A stretch of DNA of 64,000 nt from NCBI GenBank assembly GCA_029204225.1, contig CM055095.1:57043898-57107897 (forward strand), written 5' to 3'. Both the position numbers and the translations under genes were made by a program. The notes under the pieces were generated by a model, which saw only the letters and a program-made list of their open reading frames with translations, searched no databases and had not been told where the DNA came from. Positions 35,881 to 48,093 of the stretch are shown one piece after another (the stretch's first letter is position 1; the number at the start of each line of letters is the position of its first letter). Source of the stretch: Diphasiastrum complanatum. Lineage: Eukaryota > Streptophyta > Lycopodiopsida > Lycopodiales > Lycopodiaceae.

Positions 35881-36859
35881 AATGGAGGGGTGGGTGAGAG
35901 AGGGAAGTCTAATGAGACTCAACTATTAGGAGGAGGCCCTGGGTAGATTGAGAGAGGAGAGGATGGTATTTGTTAAAAAAAGAGGCCACAACATTGCATG
36001 AAGATGTGTTCATGATTAGATCATTTAGCCATGAACGTCTTAGAAATTGTCATGCAAATAAATTTGTTAGAAGATTTGGCTTTCCCATTGCATTGTAGAG
36101 AGAACATCATACTCTTCTAATGCACAACTAGAAGCTATAAAAGAATATGAGTAATAGTCTCATTCACAAAATGAATATCTTAATCATTCACAATTTCAAG
36201 TGAACAACCATATGGCACAAGTATATACATGTAGAAAATCCATATTGTCATCAACATTGACTTCCTTTTTTGCCTTGGAAATGATCTATTTGCTAAAATC
36301 ACCACTGAAAATACTGATGTATTTGAATTATCTGTGCTTCATTTATCTGAATGTATTTGAACTAAAAAATCTATCTCCCTTTTTTTGAGAAAAATTTAGG
36401 TTGTCATTGTTGCTTTCTATGGCATTTGGTATTGGCACACATCACATTATCTTATGAAATGATGGACATCCCTAAATAAGGTAGGCCACCAAAACGAAAT
36501 GTTAGTAAAGCTCACCCGCATTGGATTGCAAGGAGCTAGTTTCAACATCAACATATGTTGCTCTACCCCATTCAATCTAGAATATGGTCTTTTTGTCGTT
36601 ATATATTCTAAAATATCTTTTGATTACTTTGGAATTGCATTAACTATGGAGACTAGTGTTCGTTGGCTCATCTTCTACCCTCTTTCTGGTGGGTGTATTT
36701 TGGGTTTGAGATAATGAGTAGGAAATTTATGTTGCTTTCCTTTTTAAATGAAAATTTCAGATTGGAACTTTTGAAGAATTAGTAACCATTTAGTGATCCA
36801 TGTAGTGATATAGAAATGATTGACTGGGTATAGTAGAGCCTTATGATCACCTAAGAGTG
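35881..36859. other. Spacer without recognisable gene
   Basis: A TATA-like string (gctataaaagaatatgag, about 36133) preceded by AT-rich DNA hints at an LTR remnant, but no partner copy is in the window. Confidence 0.35.
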
Positions 36860-37250
36860 AAGGCAATACCTACACTTTTTCCCTTACCAGGCCACCCGCC
36901 GCTTTTCCACCAAATTGAAAGCCAAATCGGCATCGCATTCGGAAATGCACTCTGTCGTCAACTCCCAACTACGTGCCCAGTGGAATAGTGAAATCACTTT
37001 TGGCGCACTCCAAACACTTTCTCCACTGCAATCACTCTGTTTTGTTGTACCGTACTTGTAGGTACAGTCCGGGTGCCCTTCGTTTGGAGTCTGTTGCCCT
37101 TCGTTTGGGTCAAAATGGATAAAGGAGTCACAATTAAGGGCTTTTTTCACTTTTTGGACTAATTCTTTAGTTTGAAGAGACTTCAACTTTCAATGAATTT
37201 GGACCCAACTCAACTTTCAATATGAAATTTTTTAATGAAGTTGAAGCTTA
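36860..37250 (-). repeat. Inverted fragment of the Copia-4 leader
   Basis: The minus strand aligns with 63345-63690. Shared strings are cgaagggca, gtacctrcaagtac, cagagtgattgc, gcgcgccaaaagtgattt (one base differs) and gcggcgggtggcctg. The open frames across it (100 aa minus here, 73 aa plus at 63397) follow from this repeat and are not genes. Confidence 0.75.
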
Positions 37251-37585
37251 TTTTAACCTTCAACACCCTTCAGGCCCTCTTCTCTCCCCATCCAACGGCC
37301 GATTTAGATCTAATGATGGGTACTCATCCTGAGTAGCACGATCTCTACCATTGATCTTCAACATGCTTGATCCAATGGTCAAAACCAGATCTAAGCGCTA
37401 AGTTGGAACCCTCCAGCCACTACACACCTGGAGATGCTGCCTCTCCACTCATGATGGTTGCGTGCGAGCCTCCCGTGGCTCCTCCTCTTCTCTTCCTACG
37501 TTCTCATCTCAAAGCTTGGGTATGGCCGCTGTTTGAGATCTGGTCCAGCTCCCTTACTGGCTCGCAGCTACACACGGTCTGTTAA
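37251..37585. other. Spacer, possibly more Copia-4 leader or LTR
   Basis: GC-richer than its surroundings, with ccaacggccgatttagatc, which may correspond to the part of the Copia-4 leader near 63270. The alignment is too weak to extend the repeat call. Confidence 0.35.
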
Positions 37586-39911
37586 TTTTAAGAATGCAAG
37601 GGGAAACCAATTTTCCACAAGGATTAAGTGCTTAAGGAGTGACAAGAGAGTACATATTTACCAAGCTCAAGGCCTTTTGTGATGAGCATGGGATCAAGAG
37701 GGAGTATAGGGCCTAGAGGAAGAATATGACTTTATGTGAAAGTGCAAAAGCCATGAGGTTAAGTGCTAATCTTGATAAGCCATTTTGGAATCAAGCTTTG
37801 TTGTGTGCTAAATTCTTGTGCAATAGGTGGCTGAGTGCTATTTTGGATGAAAGGACACCTTTTGAGATGATATTCAAGAGGAGGCTGAGTGTTAACTTTC
37901 TTAGAACTTTTGGATGCACATGCTATCTCAACATAACTCTTGATGATAGGACCAAGGAGGATCCATCTTCAAGGAAAGGTTCATTTGTTGGATATAGTGA
38001 CCTATAAGATTTACATTCCTTCTACTAATAAGGTGATTATTGGTAGAAATGTCATTTTTGATGAGAGAAACATTCCAAAAGTATCTTCAAGCATTATTGA
38101 TGGATATGTGGATGGATCTAACATTCTTGATGTTGATGTAAAGGATCCTACTTTAGATGGAGATGATGATGGACCTTCATCAAGTCAAAAGCTAAGGAGA
38201 ACATCAAGGGAAAGACAAATGCCTTCAAGGCTCACATATGATGAGAAAGGTAAGCAAGTTGTTGGAGGTACACACTTTGCTTTCCTAACCTCTTTTGATG
38301 AACCTACATGTGTAGATGAAGCAAAGAACAAATAAGAGTGGATCCAAGCAATGGATCTTGAGTATCAAGCTCTTATGAAGAATGGAACATGGAAATTGGT
38401 GGAGTTACCTAAGGACAAGAAGCTATTGGATGCAAATGGATCTTCAAGGTGAAGACAAACCAAGATGGATCTATCAACAAGTGCAAGGCAAGGTTGCTGG
38501 CAAAAGGATATCCTCAAGAACATGGTATTGACTATGATGAAATCTTTGCACCCATGGCAAAGATGGTAGGCATTTGGGTCATCATCTCTCTTGCTACTCT
38601 TTATGGATGGGATCTATCAACAAGTGCAAGGCAAGGTTGCTGGCAAAAGCATATCTCAAGAACATGGTATCGAGTATGATGAAATCTTTGCACCCATGGC
38701 AAAGATGGTAGGCATTTGGGTCATCATCTCTCTTGCTACTCTTTATGGATGGGATCTATGGCAATTGGACATTACAAATGCTTTTTTGAATGGTGATCTT
38801 GAGGAGGAAGTGTACGTGGAACAACTTGAGAGCTACATTTCACCTACAAAGCCAAATCATGTGTGTTTTCTACAAAAGAGCTTATATGGCCCCTTAAGCA
38901 AGCACCAAGGAGTTGGTATGCTAAGCTTAACACTTTTTTACTCTCTCAAGGCTTTGTTATGAGTGAGTATGATTATTCACTTTATTATAGGTGTGCTGGA
39001 AATGATGTTACCATTTTGCTAATCTATGTGGATGATACCATCTTGAGTGGTGGAGCCAATCAAGATGTGGAGGATATCAAGAGTGCTCTCAAGGAGTTTG
39101 AGGTGCATGATCTTTGTCATTTGCATTACATTTTAGGAATAGAAGTAATTAGATCTTCTCAATCTACTTTCATTTTTCAAGAGAAGTATGCTAATTCTAT
39201 TCTAGAAAGATTTCATATGGTAGATGCAAAATCTTGTGATACACCAATGGAGTCTCATGTAAAGATAACTATAAGAGGTAATAAGTTATGGTGCTGGGAG
39301 ATTGAGCCAATTCATGCAAGATCGTAGTGAAGAGCATTATAACCTAGGGAAACGAGTTCTGAGGTACATCATTGGAACTTGAGATTTTGGCATATTGTAT
39401 GAGGGATCATCACCTAGCTTGTTTGAATTTTCAGATTCAAACTTTGCTGGAGATATAATGGATAGGAAATCCATTAGTACTCATTGTATTTTCATAGGTG
39501 ATGGAGCTATATCATGGATGTCAAAGAAACAAGCCACTATCTCATTGTCATCTAGTGAGGTTGAGTACAAAGCTCTTACACATTGCACAAAGGAGATGGT
39601 ATGGATCAAGTGGATGATCAAGGATCTTCACTTGTTGGATTTTTCAGAGAGCCCAATCATCTTTGTGACAATCTATCAGCCCAAAAGTTGGCAACCAATC
39701 ATATCTTTCATGCTAGGAGCAAGCACATTGAGGTGGCATATCACTTTGTGAGAGCAAGTCATGGCGAAGGAGGTGGAGCTTCAACATGTGTCCTCAAGGG
39801 AATGTGTAGCTGATATCTTCACCAAATCATTGGAAAAAGACTTGTTCATGAAGCATAGGACGTCACTTGGAGTATTTTCAAAGTCTATGCTCAAACTAGT
39901 TGAAGAGGGAG
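37586..39911 (+). pseudogene. copia integrase-RT-RNase H, broken (Copia-1c)
   Basis: Integrase C-terminal part: SANLDKPFWNQALLCAKFLC (37760). Reverse transcriptase: from about 38341 with several frameshifts, including a 143-bp tandem duplication at 38467-38752, and the catalytic motif YVDDTILSGG (39026). RNase [16 protein letters not shown] near 39534, continuing to the complete tail HFVRE missing in Copia-1a. An in-frame TAA near 38333 and the duplication prevent a full product. The RNase H end ([20 protein letters not shown], frame near 39785) is intact and gives the family's true C-terminus. Confidence 0.9.
38467..38752. repeat. 143-bp tandem duplication inside RT
   Basis: Copies 38467-38609 and 38610-38752 start ggatctatcaacaagtgc and are nearly identical (a handful of substitutions and a one-base gap). 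The junction lies at ggatctatc, which also occurs as ggatctatg at the outer end, so microhomology may have driven it. The length shifts the frame. Confidence 0.9.
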
Positions 39912-41248
39912 TGTGATAGATTTCAATTAGTTTTGCTATTTTGGTCATATTTGTATATTTGGCAATTGAGGTCAATTTTCATATTAGACTTAAAGTTTGA
40001 CTTTTCAAAGTTATATTAGTCTAAAAGCATTTGAATAAATACTTTTGGAAAGTGTGAGAAACTATAGAACACGAGTTTTAAAGATTCAAGTTTGAATTAG
40101 AATCTAGTCCTCATTAATGCTAGGTTTTTCATTATGGAGGGAAACCAAAGTTCAAAGTTAGGTTTTGACTTTTGACCTGCTATAAAATGATGTAACTTGT
40201 GGGAAGAGAAGACACTAACTCTCTCTTATCTCACTCATACTTATACATGGTTCTCTTTGGGTTGTACTATCCACTGGTGTGTGAAAAATTGCCTACATTG
40301 GCAAATCTAGCCATGTAGAATATTGTACATTTTGTCAATATTGTTTGTTGGTTACTTGAATGGCCAAAATGCCACTTGTACATACACACCTAAAGTAGGT
40401 TACCACGAGTCAAGAGGAGTGGTTGTGTCCATTTGGTAGTGATTCCTACTTTGTGGTATCTAGACCATGATTTATGATGAGATTTGTACCTGCCATGCAC
40501 CTACCAAGCATGACTCTTGAATCTAGGCTAGGGTTTTCACATTAGGGCAAGAAAGTGGAGTCTACTTTTTTATTACATGCTGGATTTTCACCTAACTTTG
40601 CAAAGGAAGTGTGTTTTACTATGTATTCCCATTCTCCATAGTGAGAAGATAGAAACTTTTTGGAGCCTCAAGGAGAAAGAGTTTCCTCTCATTGTATGGT
40701 GATTACTCTTGATTTCCAATGAAACCCAGCTTTGGCACTTTGTAAACACTGTCTACAGGCCGTACTACAGCCTTATTTCCACATGTGTGGAGTTGGATTA
40801 TACTAATTGATCAATGCTTTGATTGTCTCTACTTGTTTCCTATCAAGCTGCTAAACTAGATCTTGTTTTCTGATGACTAGTTTCTGATAGATTGTTTAAC
40901 AAGCATACAATCACCTTGTGGATCATTCAAAGATCCATTTTTGGTCCTTACTACTGTACTTTTCACATGGTGCACTATATTGGTGATATCTTGTAATTTT
41001 TTTTGTGTTGAATGCTTATTTTATACTATTTTCGGATCCACATGTGTGAAATACAATAGTTGTTTTGTATGGACAACAATTTCATCATATCTTATGTTTG
41101 ATGTTTGATTAGGTTCTTAGTGAGTTTGCATATCTTTCATTAAGTAGATATTGATTTTTTCACATTGGCAAGATTGGTAGATTTGATCCATTTCTAACCC
41201 AAGATCATTTTATGGAATTGGATCTTAATCGATCTGAAATTCTTCACA
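39912..41248 (+). repeat. Copia-1c 3' LTR, interrupted by a solo LTR
   Basis: Starts TGTGATAGA after the polypurine tract and ends TCTTCACA. Without the nested 688-bp LTR and the 5-bp duplication it is about 644 bp, like the 624-bp LTR of Copia-1d. TATA box tataaaatga at 40181. Confidence 0.9.
40280..40967 (+). mobile_element. Solo Copia-2 LTR with 5-bp target duplication
   Basis: Starts TGTGAAAAATTGCC and ends TACTTTTCACA. It aligns along its whole length with the 5' LTR at 50614-51315. It is flanked by TGGTG on both sides (40275-40279 and 40968-40972), and joining the flanks restores the Copia-1 LTR sequence. No internal region, so it arose by LTR-LTR recombination after insertion. Confidence 0.95.
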
Positions 41249-42376
41249 TCAAAGACAGCATTACTCTCAATCTCTCATCAATATCAAATGAACGAGAACT
41301 TTGGGACACGTTGAAGTCAAGATTTGAGACCAAATAACTTTTTACCCTCTTATAAGAAACCTTTGTCGAGTTGTAAGAAACTTTGGTTTCATTCACAGAA
41401 CCTTTAGATTGAAGGGTGAGGGTTAGTTTTCAACAGATTTGCAAAAACATCAAAAAACACCCAAAAAATCACCAAAACCCTAAAAATATAGAAAAAGAAC
41501 CTTCATCCGATTCATTGTGCATAGGTGTAATTCATATCTATCTATTGCCAGGTCGACGAAGAATAATACTTAAAATAGAGGCCAAAGTGACTATTCATCT
41601 AGTTGTTGGTAATCTTTTGTGAAAACTTTACAACTTTCTACAAAAATATCAGTTCTCTAAGAAGAACCTTCGCCAGAGTCTGTGTCAGTCCTATTTACTA
41701 TTTTTGATAATCAGTGAGTTGGGTGAACGTTTTTGTCAAGGCCAATTGTCATATTGACCTATTTTTGTCAAAAAGCGATCTTTTTGCAAAAATAACAATA
41801 TTACTCTTATAACCTTTGCCGAAGTCTTTGCTGACTTTTTTGAGGATTCTAGATATAGTAAGTCATCATTTGTGAGTTAGGTGAAGATTAGATCTATCAG
41901 GATCTTGCAAAAAGTCTATTTTAGTCCTCGTCTAGATGGAAAAATTGTTTGTTAGTCTACAAGAACCCTTGCTAGTTCTACCCTAGCTTTATTTGAGTTA
42001 GATTTACTATTTGTGAGTTTATTTTATCCAAATTTGTTAGAAAGTAGTCAGATCAATGATTTTTTTATCCAAAATAACAACGATGAACCTTCGCTAAGTC
42101 TATCCTCATCCAAGGAACCTTCGCCAACACTATTTCTAGTTTCTGATTCACCAGAACTAGCCTCTGCCAAATTTTTGAGACATTCTATTATATTCTGATA
42201 GTGATTCTAAAAAAAATCTCTATTTAGAAGTGTCGATTGCTTGATCAAAGATCTTTTTCCAAAAAATTAGAAATCGGATTATTGTCAAGTGATATAAATT
42301 TTACAGATCTGATCTGAAATAGAATTTGTTTGAAAAATCTAGATCCAATCTCATTGTCTAATTGAATTGATTAACA
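41249..42376 (+). repeat. Gypsy-1b leader, diverged
   Basis: Non-coding, with recurring gaaccttcgcc / gaaacctttgtcg motifs (41356, 41661, 41809, 42081, 42115), the same motif class as the leaders at 30850 and 44231. It leads directly to a gag start at 42377. Confidence 0.65.
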
Positions 42377-42965
42377 ATGGACATTCCTCCAATTGTCGTT
42401 AGAAGGTCACCTCGGTTAGAGATTCCAAAGTATAATGGGTTATCTTATCCTATCAGATTTTTCAAAATCTATTTAAAAGTATGTGAGGTATATGGCGAAG
42501 TTTTTCTGCAAAACTTAAGCTATTTTCGATGGCCTTAACTGGAGATGCACAAGATTGGTTCTATAATCAAGATGAAACAGAACATGTAGATTGGGAATTT
42601 GTAAAGCAAGCCCTCATCACAAGATTTAAATCTCAAAAATTTATAGAAAATCCTTTTCTCCTTTTAAGTAAAATTAAAATGGAAAAGAGAGAAGGGGTAC
42701 GAGACTATATTGAACATGTTAAATAGCTCAGATCTGAAAGCTTTGGAAGAGGTGCAGACTCAAAGTAGCAAAGCAACGAAAAAGTTCACTAAGACCTTTC
42801 CTAGTCAAAAAATGTCCGATGTTCAATTTGTACAGCAAAATTACACCATGAACAAATGTCCAACATTGAAATGATGAATGTTGAATATTATTTGTCATCT
42901 ATGCAATTCTATGGGACATGAAACAGCCTTTTGCTTGTTTAATCCTCGAATTATCCAACAAAGGT
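42377..42965 (+). pseudogene. Ty3/gypsy gag, broken (Gypsy-1b)
   Basis: Starts MDIPPIVVRRSPRLEIPKYN, closely matching the gag at 45159 (VVRRAPRMEIPKYD). It is frameshifted near 42515, resumes MALTGDAQDWFYNQDE and FVKQALITRFKSQKFIENPF (Retrotrans_gag-like), then stops at 42724. Further on, KCPTLK and a knuckle CHLCNSMGHETAFC (about 42894-42935) match the double knuckle of Gypsy-1c. The sequence stops being alignable at about 42970, where the next LTR begins. Confidence 0.85.
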
Positions 42966-43000
42966 ATGCTAAGCTTCTATTGGAGGTATTCCCAACGAAT

Positions 43001-43800
43001 TGTAAATAAATAATATTGGCCAATAAAATGTGTTGTGAGGGCATGGCATCCTGCATGTATAAGCCCATGGCCCAATGAGCATGCAAGTTGAGTTGTAAAT
43101 AAAATAATAGACTTGGGCCCCTTTGTAATTAGAATAAAACGTGAGGCCCAAAGTCAATTTTAAACTTAGAGTTTACTTTTTTAGAGTTGGGTCCAATTTT
43201 GGACTCACATGAATCTTGTGATTTCCAATGTACTTTTTGTGGACTCTTCGATCAAGTTGGGTCCAAGATGAATGGATAGGATCAATGTAAATTTTAGCCA
43301 ATAGGATTTTGGGGCAAGGGCCTTCCCCATTTATAAAAAGGCACCATTTGTACTCTATTTTCATGCTTAATGAGAAGGAAGAAACTCTACCACTTTTTGG
43401 AGAGAAGCATCCTCATTTTCTATTCACTACTTGCTAATGCTTTTGATTGTGTTTCCATTGCTTTATATTTTCATGTTGATTGGTTGTCTTAGTTAATGTT
43501 TCTCCATTAGCAAGCATAAGGAGCATTTGAGCTAACCTCCACTCGCACCCTCTATCTCTCTCTTTCTATCTTCGCTTCTCTCAATCTCTTCTAATCTTCT
43601 CTTTCCTTTCACCTACAATCATGATGAAGGTAGTTTAGGGGAGTTGAGTTAGTGGAAGTAGTGTTAGTGGTGGTAGAGTTAGATGAAATGTAGGGAGCTA
43701 ACTAAAGTAGCATCTATGCATAGTTAGGTGCCTATCCAGTGAACTAACCCTTGTTGACAGGCGGGAGGGCTACTACAACGCAAGATCGAAGACCCTATAG
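43001..43800 (+). repeat. Gypsy-1c 5' LTR
   Basis: A likely start is TGTAAATAAATAATATTGG (43001). TATA box ttataaaaagg at 43331. The end lies between TACTACA (43777) and the primer site at 43801; it is not fixed because no second LTR is available. Confidence 0.65.
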
Positions 43801-43820
43801 TGGCGCTGTTGTGGGGGATA
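43801..43820 (+). other. Gypsy-1c primer-binding site
   Basis: tggcgctgttgtgggggata resembles the primer site region TGGCGCCGTTGCCGGGGA of plant Athila/Tat-type gypsy elements, with several changes. Confidence 0.65.
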
Positions 43821-45158
43821 GGTTTCCACTAACTAGTGTAGTTGCATTTTAGCTATTTCTTGCTTTTTAGAGTAGTTTTAGGTAGATTTTTGAGAGATTA
43901 GAGTTAGTTCTCTGTATTTTTTTTGTGTTTGGACTGTTCACAGCTAGCGGAGGAGGTGTGAGAGGGTAGAGGAGTTCCTAAACAGCCTCTAAGGGCTTGA
44001 AACCCAAACCAACCAACCAAAAAACCGAAAAAACACACTAATCTGCATTTTGGAGGGAAAAAGAGCCTAAAATCTCATCAGATTTTAATATCTCCAAAAC
44101 CAGTAAGAGTTAACCCTTGCATGGCTGGCAGTAGCTCCAGGGTACTATCCTAGACCTGCATAAAATCAGAGAAAAATTATAAAACATTTAATGAACCCTT
44201 GAGAAAAATAAAAAAAAATACAAATCTTCAGCAGAACTCTCGCAGAGCCCTCTGAAGTTCCATCTCAGTGAGACTTGCAAGAGTTAGTTTGATGTCTAAG
44301 TGTCTGTGCAAGAGTGCCCAATGAAAAAAAGACGGAAAAGTACCAGAGAACTCTTGCAGACACTAAAATTTTCAGTTATAGTGGGCAAGAACTCTCGCAG
44401 AGGATTTCGAAGTTCCATCTCAGTGAGACAAGGACACAGAAGAGTCTGCGAGAGTTAGTTTGATTCCAATGAGCAAAAAATTGGATTTAGGTGTTAAAAA
44501 TTGAAGATCTAGCAAATCCTTCCAGTAAGAACTCTCGCAGACCATTTCAATCGATTCAAAATGTCAATTTCCATCAGTGATGAAGCCTACGAGAGTTAGT
44601 ATAGAGACTATGGTGAAGATCTAGCCAAACAGTGGTTCTGAACCCTCACATACAGTGAAATTTTCACTTAGTGCGAGAGTTAACTCTCGAAGAGAATTCC
44701 ATAGTGAGATCTGACCCAGATTCAGCCTCTGTGAACCTTGCAAGAGTTACTTTTCAAAGATCTGAGAAATATCAAGTTTTTTATCTGCAAAAACAACTAA
44801 AGAACCCTCGCACAACCAACCCTCACACAAGAGAATCCTTGTAGACTAGATTAGTGGAAAGATCTACACCAGATCCAACTACTGTCAAAATATCAGATCA
44901 ATCAGTGCAAGGAGTAAAAAGATATCAAGGAAAAACCACTATATAAGGCCTAAATTTCAATTCCGGCCGATCAGATTGATCAGATCCTTAAGATCTAGAC
45001 TACATCCCACTGTACAAGCAAGATCCCACTACTTTGGACCCCACCATCGGATGAATCTGAGATATGCATGATCAGAAGCAAGAAGGACAGTAAATCAAGC
45101 ACCACACTTTCCCAGATTAGCAGCCACGCAACAAGAGGCAGAATCGGAACCAGCGCCA
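43821..45158 (+). repeat. Gypsy-1c leader with repeated gaactctcgcaga motifs and a TATA box
   Basis: The 12-mer gaactctcgcag occurs at about 44233, 44388 and 44528, with inverted forms (ctgcgagagttagtttga at 44446; tacgagagttag at 44589). A segment with cgaagttccatctcagtga is duplicated (44249 and 44410). ccactatataaggc at 44937-44950 is a TATA box about 215 bp before gag. No coding frame. Confidence 0.75.
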
Positions 45159-46586
45159 ATGGAACCGATGGGCCAACCCGTACCTGTCACTCCCTTGCAA
45201 GTAGTCCGGAGAGCACCTCGGATGGAGATACCAAAATATGACGGATCATCAGATTCCATCCGTTTCCTCCAAATCTACGAGCAAGCTTGTGAGATCTACG
45301 GCGAACGGACACCTGCAGAAAAGTTGATGTTGTTCCCCATGTCCTTATTAACAGTGGCTCTGGATTGGTTTTTCAACCTGTCAGAGGAAGAAAAATCTAC
45401 CTGGGAAGCGGTTAAAGCAGCTCTCATCACGCCCTTTATACCAAGGAAATTCCTAGAAGACCCATTTCTCCTGCTGAGCAAAGTCAAGATGAAAAAACGA
45501 GAAAGGTTCAGGGACTATATTGAACGGGTCAGACATCTACCATCTGAGTGTAGTGCAGCTCTCATTCCCAATGATGTGGTGATCATGTGGTTTCTAGCCA
45601 GACTACCATGGGGCATCAGAAGAGAACTGAAACGACGGGAGCAGTACCCTACTCTGCAAGAAGTTATGGAAGATGCCATCAGGGAAGAGGATGATGGATC
45701 TACCTTCGATAACATCATCATCATCAAACGCATCCGCTCTATCCACAAAACAGCTGTTGGATCAAATGACAAAATTACACAAATAGCAGATGGAACAACT
45801 TACGACACAATTTGATCAGAAACTGAAAGCCTTACAAGGAGCTGTAGCAACAACGTCACATCAACCAGAACCAAACCAGCTACAGTATCCACGACGAGAG
45901 AATGTATGGTGTTTAGTATGCACACAAAACCATACAACAAACGAGTGTCCAGTCCTAAAGCAAAATTTGAGACTGACACATAGATTTTGCCATCTGTGCA
46001 ATGCAACATCACACGATACAACATTTTGCCCGTTTAACCCCGGATTGTTCAACAGAAGAAAAGTCTTTATCAGACTTCTTATCCATATCATCAAGGGGCA
46101 CCAAACATGGCACCGAGGTACGGCGCACCGAATCAACAACAGCGTATGGCCTTACTTGCACCACCAGGGCCAACCAATCAACAAGTGGCCCATGTAAACC
46201 TGACAACAGCGGAACCAGAGATGCAAGTACCACCTGAACCTGAGCAGCAACAATGGTATGGACCGGATGAACCATTTATGGATCATGCCATAAATGACTA
46301 TTTTGCAGTCTATGTAGCTCAAACTCAGCGTCAAGGCGGAAGAAACTACGGCTGCTATGGATGTGGCGAAGGACACAGAATTGCGGAATGTCCTTACAAA
46401 GGACAATATATATCCTTCTGCCGAGAATGCGGTTATGGACACTGCTTAAAAAATTTTCCATTGAGACCTGGAACCAGTGCACCACTAAACTTCATTGCAA
46501 TACAACCACGCGGCAGTTCTAGCAAGGATGCCACCGGAAGGGCAACAATTCCATGCTCTTGTGTTAGCCGTTACGCGAGCACATAA
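45159..46586 (+). pseudogene. Ty3/gypsy gag with three zinc-knuckle segments (Gypsy-1c)
   Basis: Opens MEPMGQPVPVTPLQVVRR and gives the capsid-like domain (LDWFFNLSEEEKSTWEAVK, FLEDPFLLLSKVKM, FRDYIERVRHLPSECSA) to a stop at 45815. The next frame (from about 45790) carries CLVCTQNHTTNEC and CHLCNATSHDTTFC, a double CCHC knuckle. A third frame (46107-46586) has CYGCGEGHRIAEC and CRECGYGHCLKN. The two frameshifts could be genuine decay or, for the first one, programmed frameshifting; decay is more likely, given the stop in the protease. Confidence 0.85.
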
Positions 46587-46896
46587 GAAGAAGGAAGTGG
46601 CTTCCTCACTAGCACCATCGGTCACTGATGACCAACCCTCAACTTTAGCACCCTATCTGAATGTGAGGGAAGAAAGAAGACAGTAACAAAAAAAACGACA
46701 CTGGATACAGAGAGCACAAGCAGAGGAAAAAGAGCAAGAAAGGGACAATCGTACGGAACCTCCAGTTGACGGCGAATGGGAACCGCAAATGGGCTCACCA
46801 ATGTGCAATGATCAGAACGATCGGTTGCATCATCATGAACCACCTTTTCACATGGTGGAGCCTGAGTAGCCATGCACCGAAAGGCTCACAATCTTA

Positions 46897-48093
46897 TTGG
46901 CAAGCCGTGTTAGTTTACCTCTCGGGGAATTACTACAGATTGCGGCACAAGCTAAAAGCCTTTTGGCTAAATGGGCCAAAACGGACGAGGAGCCAGTAGC
47001 GCCTAAGCCCATATATTGTATGGGCTATGAAGAAACAAGTAATGTCCTCCACATCGGGGCATTGTGGGAAAGTGAGGAACACAACATCACCTTGCCAATC
47101 AAACACAAGAGATACGAGGACGAGGCAACAGTAGTAGATGGAGGATCATGAGTCAATTTGATCCCCACTACTTTGTATAAAAAGTGGGGTTTACAAGGGT
47201 TGAAGCCAGCACAATTCGCCATCAAGCTAGCGGATCAATCCTGTGTAAAACCAAAGGGTGTGGTTGCTGATATCCCTATAAAAATAGCAGGCATGCATTT
47301 TGTGATCACTTTTGTAGTCATGGATATACCTGAATCTCCAACTACATATCGTGTTTTACTGGGAAGACCATGGGTGAGGATTGCACAAGTAGTATACAAC
47401 TGGGGTACGAGAAAACTCACATTTGAGAACAGAGAGCAGGCTGTGAAGGTTGATCCAACCACATGGGCGGTGAAACCTATTGCACCCAAAGCTGATGACG
47501 GATCATCCACAACAGATCACACGATTGATCGCCCAAGGCCAGCCAAGGGTGGTCACTATGATTCAGAGACGGATGTCATGAGATGGACGGATGCATTAGC
47601 AACTATTGACTGCCAAGCATGTCAATATGAATCAGATCCTGAACCCAGCACATCTTCACCCAAGTGTTACACTATGGACACACCAATCACATTTGGGGTG
47701 AATATGATAAACATAGCATGGCTGTCAGCAGAACCTATTGAGAACCCAGTGGATGATGATTTAGTTCCTTGGCAACATGCTCTAACTTATAATAAGGAGA
47801 TTGAGCTGGCTGATGAGCAGGTCCTACAACACATGGACCCAGATCGTTACGGAATCAAGAAAGTACAAGGTCAACTGCCGCAAAAGTCTGCTATGGCAAA
47901 AGTCTCAAGGATCGATCCACCAAGGGCACATGTGAATAAGAAGAATCAGCTGAAACAACGCTTTAACCAGGTGATTCGATGGACTGATTTACCCAAAGAG
48001 GCTATAGCTACAGTGGATGTTGATATTCGCAACCGCGAGGCGAATGTCACGCCGATTACGATAAAGACAACAAGGACAAATCCAACAATATGA
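46897..48093 (+). pseudogene. Ty3/gypsy retropepsin and linker (Gypsy-1c)
   Basis: One frame from about 46897 to 48093 is broken by a single TGA (47149-47151) directly after ATVVDGGS, the aspartic-protease active site (D-G-G where D-S/T-G is usual). After the stop come VNLIPTTLYKKWGLQGLKPA, VVMDIPESPTTYRVLLGRPW (protease C-terminal half) and an acidic linker. The expected RT start is not reached. Confidence 0.8.

Larger units (their letters stand above)
37586..41248 (+). mobile_element. Copia-1c: 3' half of a Ty1/copia element
   Basis: Starts abruptly inside integrase at about 37586 (ttaagaatgcaaggggaaac aligns with 4144 in Copia-1a). It continues through RT and RNase H to a polypurine tract (gttgaagagggag, ending 39911) and a complete 3' LTR that is itself interrupted by a solo Copia-2 LTR. 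No 5' half is present. Confidence 0.9.

Noticed and set aside
36884-37186. 100-codon minus-strand ORF with basic start
   Set aside because: Lies wholly in the Copia-4 leader repeat and is matched by an unconserved frame at 63397-63618; the frames are not preserved between copies.
45790-45815. Programmed frameshift between gag and the zinc-knuckle frame
   Set aside because: No slippery heptamer with a following structure could be seen, and other lesions in the element make decay the simpler reading.
46009-46485. Several overlapping minus-strand ORFs in the gypsy gag
   Set aside because: Shadows of the zinc-knuckle frames on the plus strand.
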